Source: Pseudomonas alkylphenolica
Lineage (GTDB): Bacteria > Pseudomonadota > Gammaproteobacteria > Pseudomonadales > Pseudomonadaceae
Length of the DNA: 53,538 bases
Assembly (NCBI RefSeq): GCF_004025535.1
Contig: NZ_QJRG01000050.1
Coordinates: 1-53,538 of the forward strand
Direction: 5' to 3'
The position numbers and the translations under genes are program-made. The notes under the pieces were generated by a model. That model was not told the DNA's origin. It worked only from the letters and a program-made list of their open reading frames with translations, and searched no databases. Every line of letters begins with the position of its first letter. Within the stretch, counting starts at the first letter, position 1. Positions 15,915 to 24,014 of this stretch are shown here, one piece after another.

Positions 15915-16943
15915 ATGTCCGCACACCCCGACACTGCTGTCGCGCACATGCCTTTCGCCGACCTGCAGGCCTTGTTGCAGCGCATTTTCGTCAAACATGG
16001 CACCAGTGAAGCGGTGGCCCGCGCGCTGGCGTTCAACTGCGCCAGCGCTCAGCGTGATGGTGCCCACAGCCACGGTGTATTTCGCATTCCGGGTTATGTG
16101 TCGACCCTCGCCAGCGGCTGGGTCGATGGCAAGGCGGTGCCGGAAGTAGAGGATGTCGCCAGCGGCTACGTGCGCGTCGACGCCAAGGGCGGTTTTGCCC
16201 AGCCAGCCTTGGCCGCGGCCCGCGGGTTGCTGGTGGAGAAGGTCCGCAGCGCCGGGATCGCCGTGTTGGCGATCCACAATTCGCACCATTTCGCGGCGTT
16301 GTGGCCCGATGTCGAACCCTTCGCCGATGAAGGCCTGGTGGCCCTGAGCGTGGTCAACAGCATGACCTGCGTGGTGCCGCATGGAGCACGCAAGCCGCTG
16401 TTCGGCACCAACCCGATCGCGTTTGCCGCGCCCTGTGCCGGCAGCGACCCGATTGTGTTCGACATGGCCACCAGCGCCATTGCCCACGGCGACGTGCAGA
16501 TTGCCGCGCGCAAAGGCCAGATGCTGCCGGAAGGCATGGGCGTCGACAGCCAGGGGCAACCGACCTGCGACCCGCAGAAAATCCTTGAGGGCGGCGCCTT
16601 GCTGCCGTTCGGCGGGCACAAGGGCTCGGCACTGTCGATGATGGTTGAATTGCTGGCGGCGGCGCTGACCGGTGGCAACTTTTCGTTCGAGTTCGACTGG
16701 TCGCAACATCCAGGGGCGAAAACGCCCTGGACCGGGCAATTGCTCATCGTCATCGACCCGTCCAGGTCTCAGGGCAATCACTTTGCCGAGCGCAGCCATG
16801 AACTGGTGCGCCAGATGCAGGCCGTGGGCTTGACCCGTATGCCCGGTGAGCGTCGCTATCGTGAACGTGAGCAGTCTGCGAAAGTCGGGGTGACCCTGAC
16901 TGTGTCCGAGCTGGAGCAGTTGCAGGTGTTGACCCAGTCGTGA
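15915..16943 (+). CDS. dpkA: Delta1-piperideine-2-carboxylate/pyrroline-2-carboxylate reductase
   Basis: A 342-residue member of the malate/L-lactate dehydrogenase-2 family, very close to P. putida DpkA as recalled (CASAQRDGAHSHGVFRIPGYVSTLASGWVDG, IHNSHHFAALWPDVEPFADEGL). It reduces delta1-piperideine-2-carboxylate, formed from D-lysine, to L-pipecolate with NADPH, and the proline analogue likewise. The conserved SHG histidine region lies near residue 51 and the FGGHKGSALSMMVELL segment near 230. A GGGAGC ribosome-binding site precedes ATG 15915. The AmaD-like enzyme or the aminotransferase at 19149 would make its substrate. Confidence 0.93.
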   Translation: MSAHPDTAVAHMPFADLQALLQRIFVKHGTSEAVARALAFNCASAQRDGAHSHGVFRIPGYVSTLASGWVDGKAVPEVEDVASGYVRVDAKGGFAQPALAAARGLLVEKVRSAGIAVLAIHNSHHFAALWPDVEPFADEGLVALSVVNSMTCVVPHGARKPLFGTNPIAFAAPCAGSDPIVFDMATSAIAHGDVQIAARKGQMLPEGMGVDSQGQPTCDPQKILEGGALLPFGGHKGSALSMMVELLAAALTGGNFSFEFDWSQHPGAKTPWTGQLLIVIDPSRSQGNHFAERSHELVRQMQAVGLTRMPGERRYREREQSAKVGVTLTVSELEQLQVLTQS

Positions 16944-17243
16944 ATGTGAGGGCGGTATCGCTGGCAAGCCAGCCCACAAGGTGGCGGCGCTGCGCAAATA
17001 CTCGGGCCAGGTCTCCAATGTATTCGTGGTGCCGATCGGCTTGGTTACCCTGTTGGCGATTCTGTTTTCGTCCTTCGCCTGCCGTCCGGGGAGGTGCGTC
17101 AATCCATTCCGGGGTGACGTGCTGTGGCCGTTTCCCACTTGGTCAACAGTTGTTTCCAGCTTCACGGGTCTGAAGTGGGCGCTACGTTGATTTGCTTGTA
17201 CGAATTACTCTTCGCTGCGTAAATCCAGATAGAGGAAATTCCG
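16944..17243. other. 300-bp gap after dpkA: half-REP and transporter tail remnant
   Basis: Contains a half-REP (about 16956-16978), then a fragment of a SdaC-like transporter 3' end (described separately), then sequence without homology that I can see and a probable promoter for the orphan gene at 17244 (GAGGAAA ribosome-binding site near 17233). Confidence 0.6.
16981..17190 (+). pseudogene. Remnant of the 3' end of a SdaC-like amino acid transporter gene
   Basis: The frame from 16981 encodes RKYSGQVSNVFVVPIGLV followed by a hydrophobic tail. This matches the C-terminus of the intact transporter at 20603-21880 (RKYSGQMSNVFVVAVGLV), with about 18 of 29 residues identical. After about 30 residues the similarity stops and the frame runs on into unrelated codons. 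The rest of the gene is absent, so this is a scar of a transporter gene once beside dpkA, left by recombination or by insertion of the neighbouring orphan. Confidence 0.7.
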
Positions 17244-18791
17244 ATGCTTACAGCACTTCCAAGCGCCGGCACGCTCACAGCTGGCGCGCCTGTCCAAATC
17301 CTTGGCATCTGCACCAATTCTGAAGTGTTATTGGCAGCATTGCGCAAACCGGGCGCGTGTGCGCCGCAAATTTGTACTGTCGTAAATCATTTGCTGGAAA
17401 AGGTGGTCTGGCCTGTCGACTGTCGCTTCATCGACGCAAGCGTTCCCGATGCAGGTGAATTGATCCCTCGATATGATGGTGAACGGAGCATCCTCTGGAC
17501 GGGCGAGTCTTACATCATTTCGAAGGACGGCACGCATCAGGAGTTCGACCATCCCTGTAAGGCAATTGCCGAGTTGCTATCATCCGACGCGCTTGAGGCA
17601 TGGCTCGGTACGCCGCTCAACCTCAGTAATCTAAGCTGCCAGATTGCCGAGCGGCTTTCGCGACTAGCCCAGAACGAAGAGGGCGATGACCTTGAAGAGC
17701 TGTCGCTGAAGGGGTCGCAACGAGCTGGCTCCATGCCAAACTTGGTGGGCATCCCCTTGATGCCTGGCATTCATCACCGCAAAGACACCCTGATCCATCC
17801 CTTCTTGGAAAAAGCAGAAAACGCGCCAGGTGCACTGTCTACGGCAACCAGCTCAAGTGCAGCCTGGCAAACCTATCAGTGCCATCCGATATCGCTTGTT
17901 GAGACTGTCGAGGTGCATGCTGGGCGTGGTTTGGTCAATCTCATCGGCAATGGGGGATTTGCCAGCGGCGAGCTTAGTCAATCAACAAAGCGTGATGTCG
18001 AACGTGCGGTCACCGCCGTTATCGCGGCTTACAATGGCCTGCAGGATTCCCATGGGTTGCCGTTGCTGACGATTCATGAAAATCATCTGGTAGGTGACGG
18101 CAATGTTCATGAGGACTTCCATTTGCCTCGTCAAGCCAACCCTAAGGACTATGATTACTACCACACACTTGGGGTGAAGTTTGGCGCTAATGGAAAGATG
18201 CACCCGCATTACCATCTGGAATTTCATGCACCTCTCACCCAGGAGATGCTGGGGAGCGTTCTTGAAGCGCTAAGCCGCGTCTCAACAGCGTCTTCGGTTA
18301 TGTCCGGCAGTGACGTAGACGGTGTACTGGCCCTTTATTCGCACTTGCCAGGCAATAGAGAGAAGGTTTTTACCGATCAATTGCTGGCCGGGCTCCAACG
18401 CCTACCATCAGAAATCAATGATGCCCGGGAGCGGACAAAGGTGCGGGATGAGCTCAAGGGCGAATTCATAGCCCTATCCAGCGCCAATACCGAAATTCGA
18501 ACTGATACTCCGGTGCGGAACATGCATATGAATGCCTTTCGCCCACCTGAACCATTGCTTGAGTGTTTCTATGGTGGCAATACCAACGTAGAGGATTACC
18601 TCAGGCGCATTGAAGAAGGTTTGCTCTTCAATGCGCCTGTCGCGCAGTTACTAGGCATTTATCAAGAGCTTCGTCACGCTGCATCCAACCTGTCCGGGAT
18701 ACCCGTTGATGGTAACGATGAGCAGCTGACCGAAGCAAACCAGCGCTTGAGTAGCGCGATGGGAAAATTGCAACACTGGCTGGCTGCCTAG
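17244..18791 (+). CDS. Orphan protein of unknown function with histidine cluster
   Basis: A 515-residue protein I do not recognise. No signal peptide or membrane helix is evident. The striking part is residues 278-328, where nine histidines fall in about 50 positions: HENH (278-281), HEDFH (289-293), H307, and HPHYHLEFH (320-328), which could bind metal or be catalytic. Another unusual block is RNMHMNAFRPPEPLLECFYGG near 425-445. GC is visibly lower than in dpkA and amaC on either side, codon choice is less biased, and a transporter-tail scar lies immediately upstream, so this looks like horizontally acquired DNA placed in the D-lysine locus. A good GAGGAAA ribosome-binding site supports a real gene. 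Enzyme, effector or toxin are all possible. Confidence 0.7.
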   Translation: MLTALPSAGTLTAGAPVQILGICTNSEVLLAALRKPGACAPQICTVVNHLLEKVVWPVDCRFIDASVPDAGELIPRYDGERSILWTGESYIISKDGTHQEFDHPCKAIAELLSSDALEAWLGTPLNLSNLSCQIAERLSRLAQNEEGDDLEELSLKGSQRAGSMPNLVGIPLMPGIHHRKDTLIHPFLEKAENAPGALSTATSSSAAWQTYQCHPISLVETVEVHAGRGLVNLIGNGGFASGELSQSTKRDVERAVTAVIAAYNGLQDSHGLPLLTIHENHLVGDGNVHEDFHLPRQANPKDYDYYHTLGVKFGANGKMHPHYHLEFHAPLTQEMLGSVLEALSRVSTASSVMSGSDVDGVLALYSHLPGNREKVFTDQLLAGLQRLPSEINDARERTKVRDELKGEFIALSSANTEIRTDTPVRNMHMNAFRPPEPLLECFYGGNTNVEDYLRRIEEGLLFNAPVAQLLGIYQELRHAASNLSGIPVDGNDEQLTEANQRLSSAMGKLQHWLAA

Positions 18792-19148
18792 CATAGCAAT
18801 TGCCGGCGCTTGGCCACCTCACGCACCCTGTGTATTTCCCTGGTGTCGCTAATGGCCAGCTTCGTTGTTGTCGGTACCTTGCTCATGGTGCGGATGGCGG
18901 TGAACGGCTTGTCCGGTACCGAGACCAGGGGCGTCATTGCCCTGGCCCGTACCGTACCCGCCGCGCCTGCCTGCGTGATACCGGTCAGGCGACGATGTGT
19001 GTGGGCTTGCCAAGTAGTGCGGTCACCGCCAGTTACTGTGCATACATGCACTGATCAGTTGCACCAAGGGTAATGTTCCTCGGCCCTCAGTACAGGTATT
19101 CTCGCCACAGTCATTCATGAATTGCCCAGACCCAAGGAGCTGCACGCT
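18792..19148. other. 357-bp gap with possible degraded small membrane-protein gene
   Basis: A plus-strand frame at 18810-19073 (TTG start, no good ribosome-binding site) reads as a signal anchor, LCISLVSLMASFVVVGTLL, followed by about 30 plausible residues and then improbable sequence. It may be a broken small exported protein. The opposite strand also has an 87-codon frame without recognisable features. The promoter of amaC must lie in the last 100 bases. Confidence 0.35.
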
Positions 19149-20345
19149 GTGTTCAAACATGTCGATGCCTATGCCGGCGATCCGATTCTCTCCCTGATGG
19201 AGACCTTCAAGGCCGATCCGCGCGCCAACAAGGTCAACCTGAGTATCGGCCTGTATTACGATGCCGCAGGCGTAGTGCCACAACTGGCAGCCGTTGGCGA
19301 AGCCGAACGGCGCATCGCCGGCCAGCCGCATGAAGCCTCCCTGTACCTGCCGATGGAAGGCCTGGGCAGCTACCGCCAGGCGATTCAGGCGCTGCTGTTC
19401 GGTACCGATCATCCGGCCGTGCAGGGCGGCCGTGTGGCAACCGTGCAAACCGTTGGCGGCTCCGGTGCACTGAAAGTCGGTGCCGACTTCCTCAAGCGCT
19501 ACTTCCCCGACTCGCAGGTGTGGGTCAGCAACCCGACGTGGGACAACCACCGGGCGATCTTCGAAGGCGCAGGCTTCAAGGTGCACACCTACCCGTACTT
19601 CGACCCGAACACCCGTGGCCTGGACTTCGGCGGCATGCTTGCCACCTTGCAGGGCCTGCCGGCCAACAGCATCGTGCTACTGCACCCGTGCTGCCACAAC
19701 CCTACCGGTGTCGACCTGAGCCAGGCGCAGTGGCAGCAGGTGATCGAAGTGGTCAAGGCGCGCAACCTGATTCCGTTCCTCGACATCGCCTACCAGGGCT
19801 TTGGTGAAGGCCTGATCGAAGACGCCTACGCCATCCGCGAAGCCGCCCGTGCCGGTGTGCCGTGCCTGGTGAGCAACTCGTTCTCGAAAATCTTCTCGCT
19901 GTACGGCGAGCGCGTAGGCGGCCTGTCGGTGGTCTGCGACGACGCCGACACCGCACAAAGCGTGCTCGGCCAGCTCAAGGCCACTGTCCGTCGCAACTAT
20001 TCCAGCCCACCGGCCTTCGGTGCCCAACTGGTGGCCGGTGTACTCGGTGACCCAGTGCTCAACGCCCAGTGGGCGGCCGAGGTGGAGCAGATGCGCTTGC
20101 GCATTCTGGAGATGCGTCAGGGCCTGGTCGATGCCTTGGCCGTGCTGCTGCCGGGCAAGGACTTCCAGTTCTTCCTGAGCCAGCGCGGCATGTTCAGCTA
20201 CACCGGTCTGAGCGTCGAGCAGGTGCGTCGTCTGCGTGACGAGTTCGGCGTGTACCTGATCGACAGCGGCCGGGTGTGCATGTCTGGCCTGCGCCCTGAC
20301 AACCTGCAGCAAGTGGCCCAAGCCATCGCGGCAGTGCAGGCGTAA
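19149..20345 (+). CDS. amaC: Class I aminotransferase (aromatic/D-lysine; AmaC-like)
   Basis: A 398-residue fold-type I PLP aminotransferase of the AspC/TyrB group. It shows NKVNLSIGLYYDAAG, HNPTGVD, and the PLP-lysine segment NSFSKIFSLYGERVG; SGLRPDN closes the protein. GTG 19149 is chosen because AAGGAG (19134-19139) lies nine bases upstream. In the P. putida D-lysine locus a homologous gene next to dpkA is amaC, which transaminates D-lysine to the keto acid that cyclises to the DpkA substrate; enzymes of this group also act on aromatic amino acids. The symbol depends on recalled gene order. Confidence 0.82.
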   Translation: MFKHVDAYAGDPILSLMETFKADPRANKVNLSIGLYYDAAGVVPQLAAVGEAERRIAGQPHEASLYLPMEGLGSYRQAIQALLFGTDHPAVQGGRVATVQTVGGSGALKVGADFLKRYFPDSQVWVSNPTWDNHRAIFEGAGFKVHTYPYFDPNTRGLDFGGMLATLQGLPANSIVLLHPCCHNPTGVDLSQAQWQQVIEVVKARNLIPFLDIAYQGFGEGLIEDAYAIREAARAGVPCLVSNSFSKIFSLYGERVGGLSVVCDDADTAQSVLGQLKATVRRNYSSPPAFGAQLVAGVLGDPVLNAQWAAEVEQMRLRILEMRQGLVDALAVLLPGKDFQFFLSQRGMFSYTGLSVEQVRRLRDEFGVYLIDSGRVCMSGLRPDNLQQVAQAIAAVQA

Positions 20346-20367
20346 CCTGTACTAGCAGCTGTTTTCT

Positions 20368-20432
20368 TTCGCGGGTAAACCCGCTCCCACAGGTACCGTT
20401 CTGATCTCTGTGGGAGCGGGTTCACCCGCGAA
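20368..20432. repeat. REP palindrome pair
   Basis: TTCGCGGGTAAACCCGCTCC (start of arm 20368-20392) is inverted at 20408-20432 (ending GGTTCACCCGCGAA) with a 15-base loop and one mismatch. Typical P. putida REP/BIME unit, here after amaC. Confidence 0.85.
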
Positions 20433-20602
20433 GGGTTACACTCCTGCAGCCCTCTAGGTGCAACCGCTCCGTCGGGCGGGGCTTCTCAAGTGCAACCAAT
20501 GCGCGCACAATCGCGCCCCTCTTTGTATGGTTGAGGGGCGGTGATGCCTCTGGGTAGCCACTCTCAGCCCTGTTGCAGTCTTGCGAGTGGAGTTGCACCC
20601 GG

Positions 20603-21880
20603 ATGAATGAGCAGGCCCCAAGCGTTGAACAACGCTTCGAATCTACCCCAGTCGCGCTCGGCAGCTGGTCCCGTCAGGACACCACCTGGATGCTGGGCCT
20701 GTTCGGCACGGCGATCGGTGCCGGTACCCTGTTTTTGCCCATCAACGCTGGCCTGGGCGGCTTCTGGCCCTTGCTGATCCTGGCGCTGCTGGCCTTCCCG
20801 ATGACCTATTACGCCCACCGCGGGCTGACCCGTTTCGTCCTCTCCGGGCGTGAAGGGGCCGACATCACCGACGTGGTCGAAGAGCACTTTGGCATCCGCG
20901 CCGGCGCCTTGATCACCTTGCTGTACTTCTTCGCCATTTTCCCGATCCTGCTGATCTACAGCGTGGCACTGACCAACACGGTCGGCAGCTTCATGGAACA
21001 CCAACTGCACATTCAGCCACCCCCTCGGGCGGTGCTGTCCTTTGTACTGATTCTCGGCCTGCTGGCGATCGTGCGCTGTGGTGAACAGGCCACGGTCAAG
21101 GTCATGAGCCTGCTGGTGTATCCGTTCATCGTTGCCCTGGCGTTCCTCGCGGTGTTCCTGATTCCGCACTGGAGCGGCGGCATCCTCAGCACCGCCAGCG
21201 AACTGCCGTCGGGCTCGGCGTTCCTGCACACCCTGTGGCTGGCGATCCCGGTGATGGTGTTCTCCTTCAACCATTCGCCGATCATCTCGGCATTCGCCGT
21301 TGACCAGAAACGTCAGTACGGCGTGCATGCCGATGAGCGCAGCGGGCAGATCCTCTGCCGCGCTCACCTGTTGATGGTCGCCATGGTGATGTTCTTCGTG
21401 TTCAGCTGCGTATTGACCCTGACCCCGGCGCAACTGGCCGAGGCCAAGGCACAGAACCTGTCGATCCTGTCGTACCTGGCCAACCACTTCAGCAACCCGA
21501 CCATCGCCTTTGCTGCGCCGCTGATTGCGTTCATTGCAATTGCCAAGTCGTTCCTGGGGCATTACATCGGCGCCAGCGAAGGACTGAAAGGCCTGATCGT
21601 GAAAACCGGCAAGCGCCCGGCGGCCAAGACCCTCGACCGCATGACCGCCGCCTTCATGCTGGTGATCTGCTGGATCGTCGCCACGCTCAACCCGAGCATC
21701 CTGGGCATGATCGAGACCCTCGGTGGCCCGGTAATCGCGGCCATTCTGTTCCTGATGCCGATGTATGCCATCCGCAAGGTACCGGCCATGCGCAAATACA
21801 GCGGGCAAATGTCCAACGTGTTCGTGGTTGCCGTTGGCCTGGTGGCTATCTCGGCGCTGGTCTATTCGCTGCTCAGCTGA
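20603..21880 (+). CDS. SdaC-type amino acid/proton symporter
   Basis: A 425-residue inner-membrane protein with about 11 hydrophobic helices, of the HAAAP/STP family (serine/threonine/aromatic amino acid permeases). Diagnostic segments are WMLGLFGTAIGAGTLFLPINAG near residue 25, FAIFPILLIYSVALTN, and FSFNHSPIISAF. ATG 20603 is preferred (GGAG at 20589-20592); the frame is open further upstream. Gene order with amaC and dpkA suggests import of an amino acid used by that pathway. The C-terminus has a second, truncated homologue at 16981. Confidence 0.9.
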   Translation: MNEQAPSVEQRFESTPVALGSWSRQDTTWMLGLFGTAIGAGTLFLPINAGLGGFWPLLILALLAFPMTYYAHRGLTRFVLSGREGADITDVVEEHFGIRAGALITLLYFFAIFPILLIYSVALTNTVGSFMEHQLHIQPPPRAVLSFVLILGLLAIVRCGEQATVKVMSLLVYPFIVALAFLAVFLIPHWSGGILSTASELPSGSAFLHTLWLAIPVMVFSFNHSPIISAFAVDQKRQYGVHADERSGQILCRAHLLMVAMVMFFVFSCVLTLTPAQLAEAKAQNLSILSYLANHFSNPTIAFAAPLIAFIAIAKSFLGHYIGASEGLKGLIVKTGKRPAAKTLDRMTAAFMLVICWIVATLNPSILGMIETLGGPVIAAILFLMPMYAIRKVPAMRKYSGQMSNVFVVAVGLVAISALVYSLLS

Positions 21881-21889
21881 CCGTGAGCG

Positions 21890-21925
21890 GGCGCTCAAAA
21901 GCTGGATTGTCAGCTTTTGAGCGCC
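21890..21925. terminator. Perfect 15-bp hairpin after the transporter gene
   Basis: GGCGCTCAAAAGCTG (21890-21904), loop GATTGT, then CAGCTTTTGAGCGCC (21911-21925). The stem is perfect but no T-run follows, so it may be a 3' end stabiliser or a Rho-linked stop rather than a classical terminator. Confidence 0.6.
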
Positions 21926-22042
21926 TGGATTGTCCACAAAAATTGTCTGGCAATAAAACAATTTGTGCGCCCCCATAGGTAGCCGGGCACTTTCATGCTT
22001 AACTCTGGTCCCTTACTTAATCCACGCATAAGGAATCAGTTC

Positions 22043-22543
22043 ATGGCTCAAGTGACTCTCAAAGGCAACCCGGTTCAGGTCAAGGGCGAACTGCCAAAGG
22101 TTGGCGCCAAAGCCCCGGCTTTCTCCCTGGTCGGCGCTGGTCTTGCTGATGTAACCCTGGCCAGCCTGGCCGGCAAGCGCAAAGTCCTCAACATCTTCCC
22201 AAGCGTCGACACCCCGACGTGCGCCACCTCGGTTCGCACCTTCAACAAGAAGGCCGGTGAGCTGAACAACACCGTGGTGCTGTGCATCTCCGCCGACCTC
22301 CCGTTTGCCCAAGCCCGTTTCTGCGGCGCCGAAGGCCTGGAAAATGTCCAGAACCTGTCGACCCTGCGTGGCCGCGAATTCATCGAGAACTACGGTGTTG
22401 CCATCGCCGACGGCCCGCTGGCTGGCCTGACCGCCCGCGCCGTGGTCGTGCTGGACGAAAATGACACCGTGCTGCACAGCGAGCTGGTTGGCGAAATCGC
22501 TGACGAGCCGAACTACGATGCTGCGCTGGCTGTTCTGAAGTAA
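22043..22543 (+). CDS. tpx: Thiol peroxidase
   Basis: A 166-residue atypical 2-Cys peroxiredoxin that reduces hydroperoxides with thioredoxin. Peroxidatic Cys60 lies in SVDTPTCATSV and resolving Cys94 in ARFCGAEG, as in E. coli Tpx (Cys61/Cys95). The N-terminus (MAQVTLKGNPVQVKGELPKVG) fits the family and AAGGA at 22030-22034 supports the start. It is monocistronic, closed by a strong terminator. Confidence 0.97.
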   Translation: MAQVTLKGNPVQVKGELPKVGAKAPAFSLVGAGLADVTLASLAGKRKVLNIFPSVDTPTCATSVRTFNKKAGELNNTVVLCISADLPFAQARFCGAEGLENVQNLSTLRGREFIENYGVAIADGPLAGLTARAVVVLDENDTVLHSELVGEIADEPNYDAALAVLK

Positions 22544-22584
22544 TGTGATCGCGGGCGTGCCCCGCATGCTGTAAGCATTTGTTG

Positions 22585-22615
22585 CGGCCTGGACCTTGTC
22601 CAGGCCGTTTTTATT
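22585..22615 (+). terminator. Rho-independent terminator of tpx
   Basis: Perfect 10-bp stem CGGCCTGGAC (22585-22594) / GTCCAGGCCG (22598-22607) with a 3-base loop, followed by TTTTTATT. Confidence 0.92.
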
Positions 22616-22730
22616 TATGCTTCATTGTCTTAGCAACGTAAGCTCAAGGTAAATTGCCGGTAAAGCCGCTTTGCTATTTTCTCGCCAGTGCTTATCGTTC
22701 AGCCTCCTCAAAAGAATTCTTTCCAGTCCA

Positions 22731-24014
22731 ATGGTCGATCAACCGATGCTTTCTCGTTCCCGCTCCCCTCGTCGCTGGCTTTTCGGCCTGCTGATCCTGC
22801 TGCTGGTTGCCGGCCTGTGCTGGTGGCTGTGGCCGTCTCCGGCGGCGCACAAGGCGGCCGGCGCACCCGCCGGCAAAGGCGGGCGACCAGGCTTCGGGGC
22901 GTTCGCCGGGCCGGTGCCGGTGCGCGTCGAACCCGCGACCGTGGGCGACTTCCCGGTGTACCTCAAGGCACTGGGCACGGTAACGGCGACCAACACGGTC
23001 AATGTGCGCAGTCGTGTCGCCGGTGAACTGGTCAAGGTCAACTTCCAGGAAGGGCAGCGGGTCAAGAGCGGTGACCTGCTCGCCGAGATCGACCCGCGCA
23101 CCTACCAGATTGCCCTGCAACAGGCTGAAGGTACCCTGGCGCAAAACCAGGCCCAACTGAAAAACGCCCAGATCGACCTGGAGCGCTATAAAGGCCTGTA
23201 CGCCGAAGACAGCATCGCCAAGCAGACGCTGGACACCCAGGTGGCGCTGGTCGGCCAGTTCCAGGGCACGATCAAAACCAACCAGGCCGCCGTCGGTGAT
23301 GCCAAGCTGAACCTCGATTTCACCCGCATTCGCGCACCGATCAGCGGCCGCCTGGGCCTGCGTCAGCTCGACGTCGGCAACCTGGTGGCGGCCAACGACA
23401 CTACGGCGCTGGTGGTGATCACCCAGACCCAACCGATCACCGTGGCCTTTACCTTGCCCGAAACTCAGCTCAATACGGTACTGGCGCGCTACCGCAGTGG
23501 TGCGAAACTGCCCGTTGAAGCCTGGGATCGCGGCGATCTCAAGCAGCAGGCAGTCGGCGTCCTGCGCAGCCTCGACAACCAGATCGACACCACCACCGGC
23601 ACCCTGAAGTTCAAGGCTTACTTCGAAAACCAGGACGAAGCCCTGTTCCCCAACCAGTTCGTCAATGTGCGCCTGCTCGCCGATACCCTGAAGGATGTGG
23701 TGCTGGCGCCGTCGGCGGCGATCCAGTTCGGTACCGATGGCTCGTTTGTCTACGTGATGGAAGGCGACAACAAGGTGCGCATCCGCAAGCTGACCCTGGG
23801 AGCCAGCGACGGTAACCACACGGTGGTCGTCGAGGGGCTGGCCAAAGGCGAACGGGTAGTGCTCGAAGGCACCGACCGCCTGCGTGACGGCAGTGATGTA
23901 GAAGTGGTCAATGACAGTTCGCAAGTCCCGGTAACGCCTGGCCAGCACCTGCAGGGCCAGGACAACAAAGATGCCTCTGCCGCCCCGGGCCGTAAGGACA
24001 AGGCGCGCGCATGA
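22731..24014 (+). CDS. muxA: RND efflux periplasmic adaptor (MuxA/MdtA)
   Basis: A 427-residue membrane-fusion protein. An N-terminal anchor (WLFGLLILLLVAGLCWWLW) is followed by the barrel-sandwich domain (GTVTATNTVNVRSRVAGELVKVNFQEGQRVKSGDLLAEID), a helical hairpin (residues about 135-195) and the RAPISGRLGLRQLDVGN segment. ATG 22731 is the most plausible start; ATG 22746 is an alternative. It links the two RND pumps to OpmB. The four-gene order adaptor-RND-RND-OMF is that of muxABC-opmB in P. aeruginosa (mdtABC elsewhere), which contributes to aminocoumarin, macrolide and beta-lactam tolerance. Confidence 0.93.
   Translation: MVDQPMLSRSRSPRRWLFGLLILLLVAGLCWWLWPSPAAHKAAGAPAGKGGRPGFGAFAGPVPVRVEPATVGDFPVYLKALGTVTATNTVNVRSRVAGELVKVNFQEGQRVKSGDLLAEIDPRTYQIALQQAEGTLAQNQAQLKNAQIDLERYKGLYAEDSIAKQTLDTQVALVGQFQGTIKTNQAAVGDAKLNLDFTRIRAPISGRLGLRQLDVGNLVAANDTTALVVITQTQPITVAFTLPETQLNTVLARYRSGAKLPVEAWDRGDLKQQAVGVLRSLDNQIDTTTGTLKFKAYFENQDEALFPNQFVNVRLLADTLKDVVLAPSAAIQFGTDGSFVYVMEGDNKVRIRKLTLGASDGNHTVVVEGLAKGERVVLEGTDRLRDGSDVEVVNDSSQVPVTPGQHLQGQDNKDASAAPGRKDKARA

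Noticed and set aside
15873..17165. Minus-strand frame of 430 codons across dpkA
   Set aside because: Opposite an intact dpkA; low-complexity shadow composition.
18788..19051. Minus-strand 87-codon frame read as a transposase fragment
   Set aside because: Only vague basic composition; the opposite strand has a more protein-like signal anchor.
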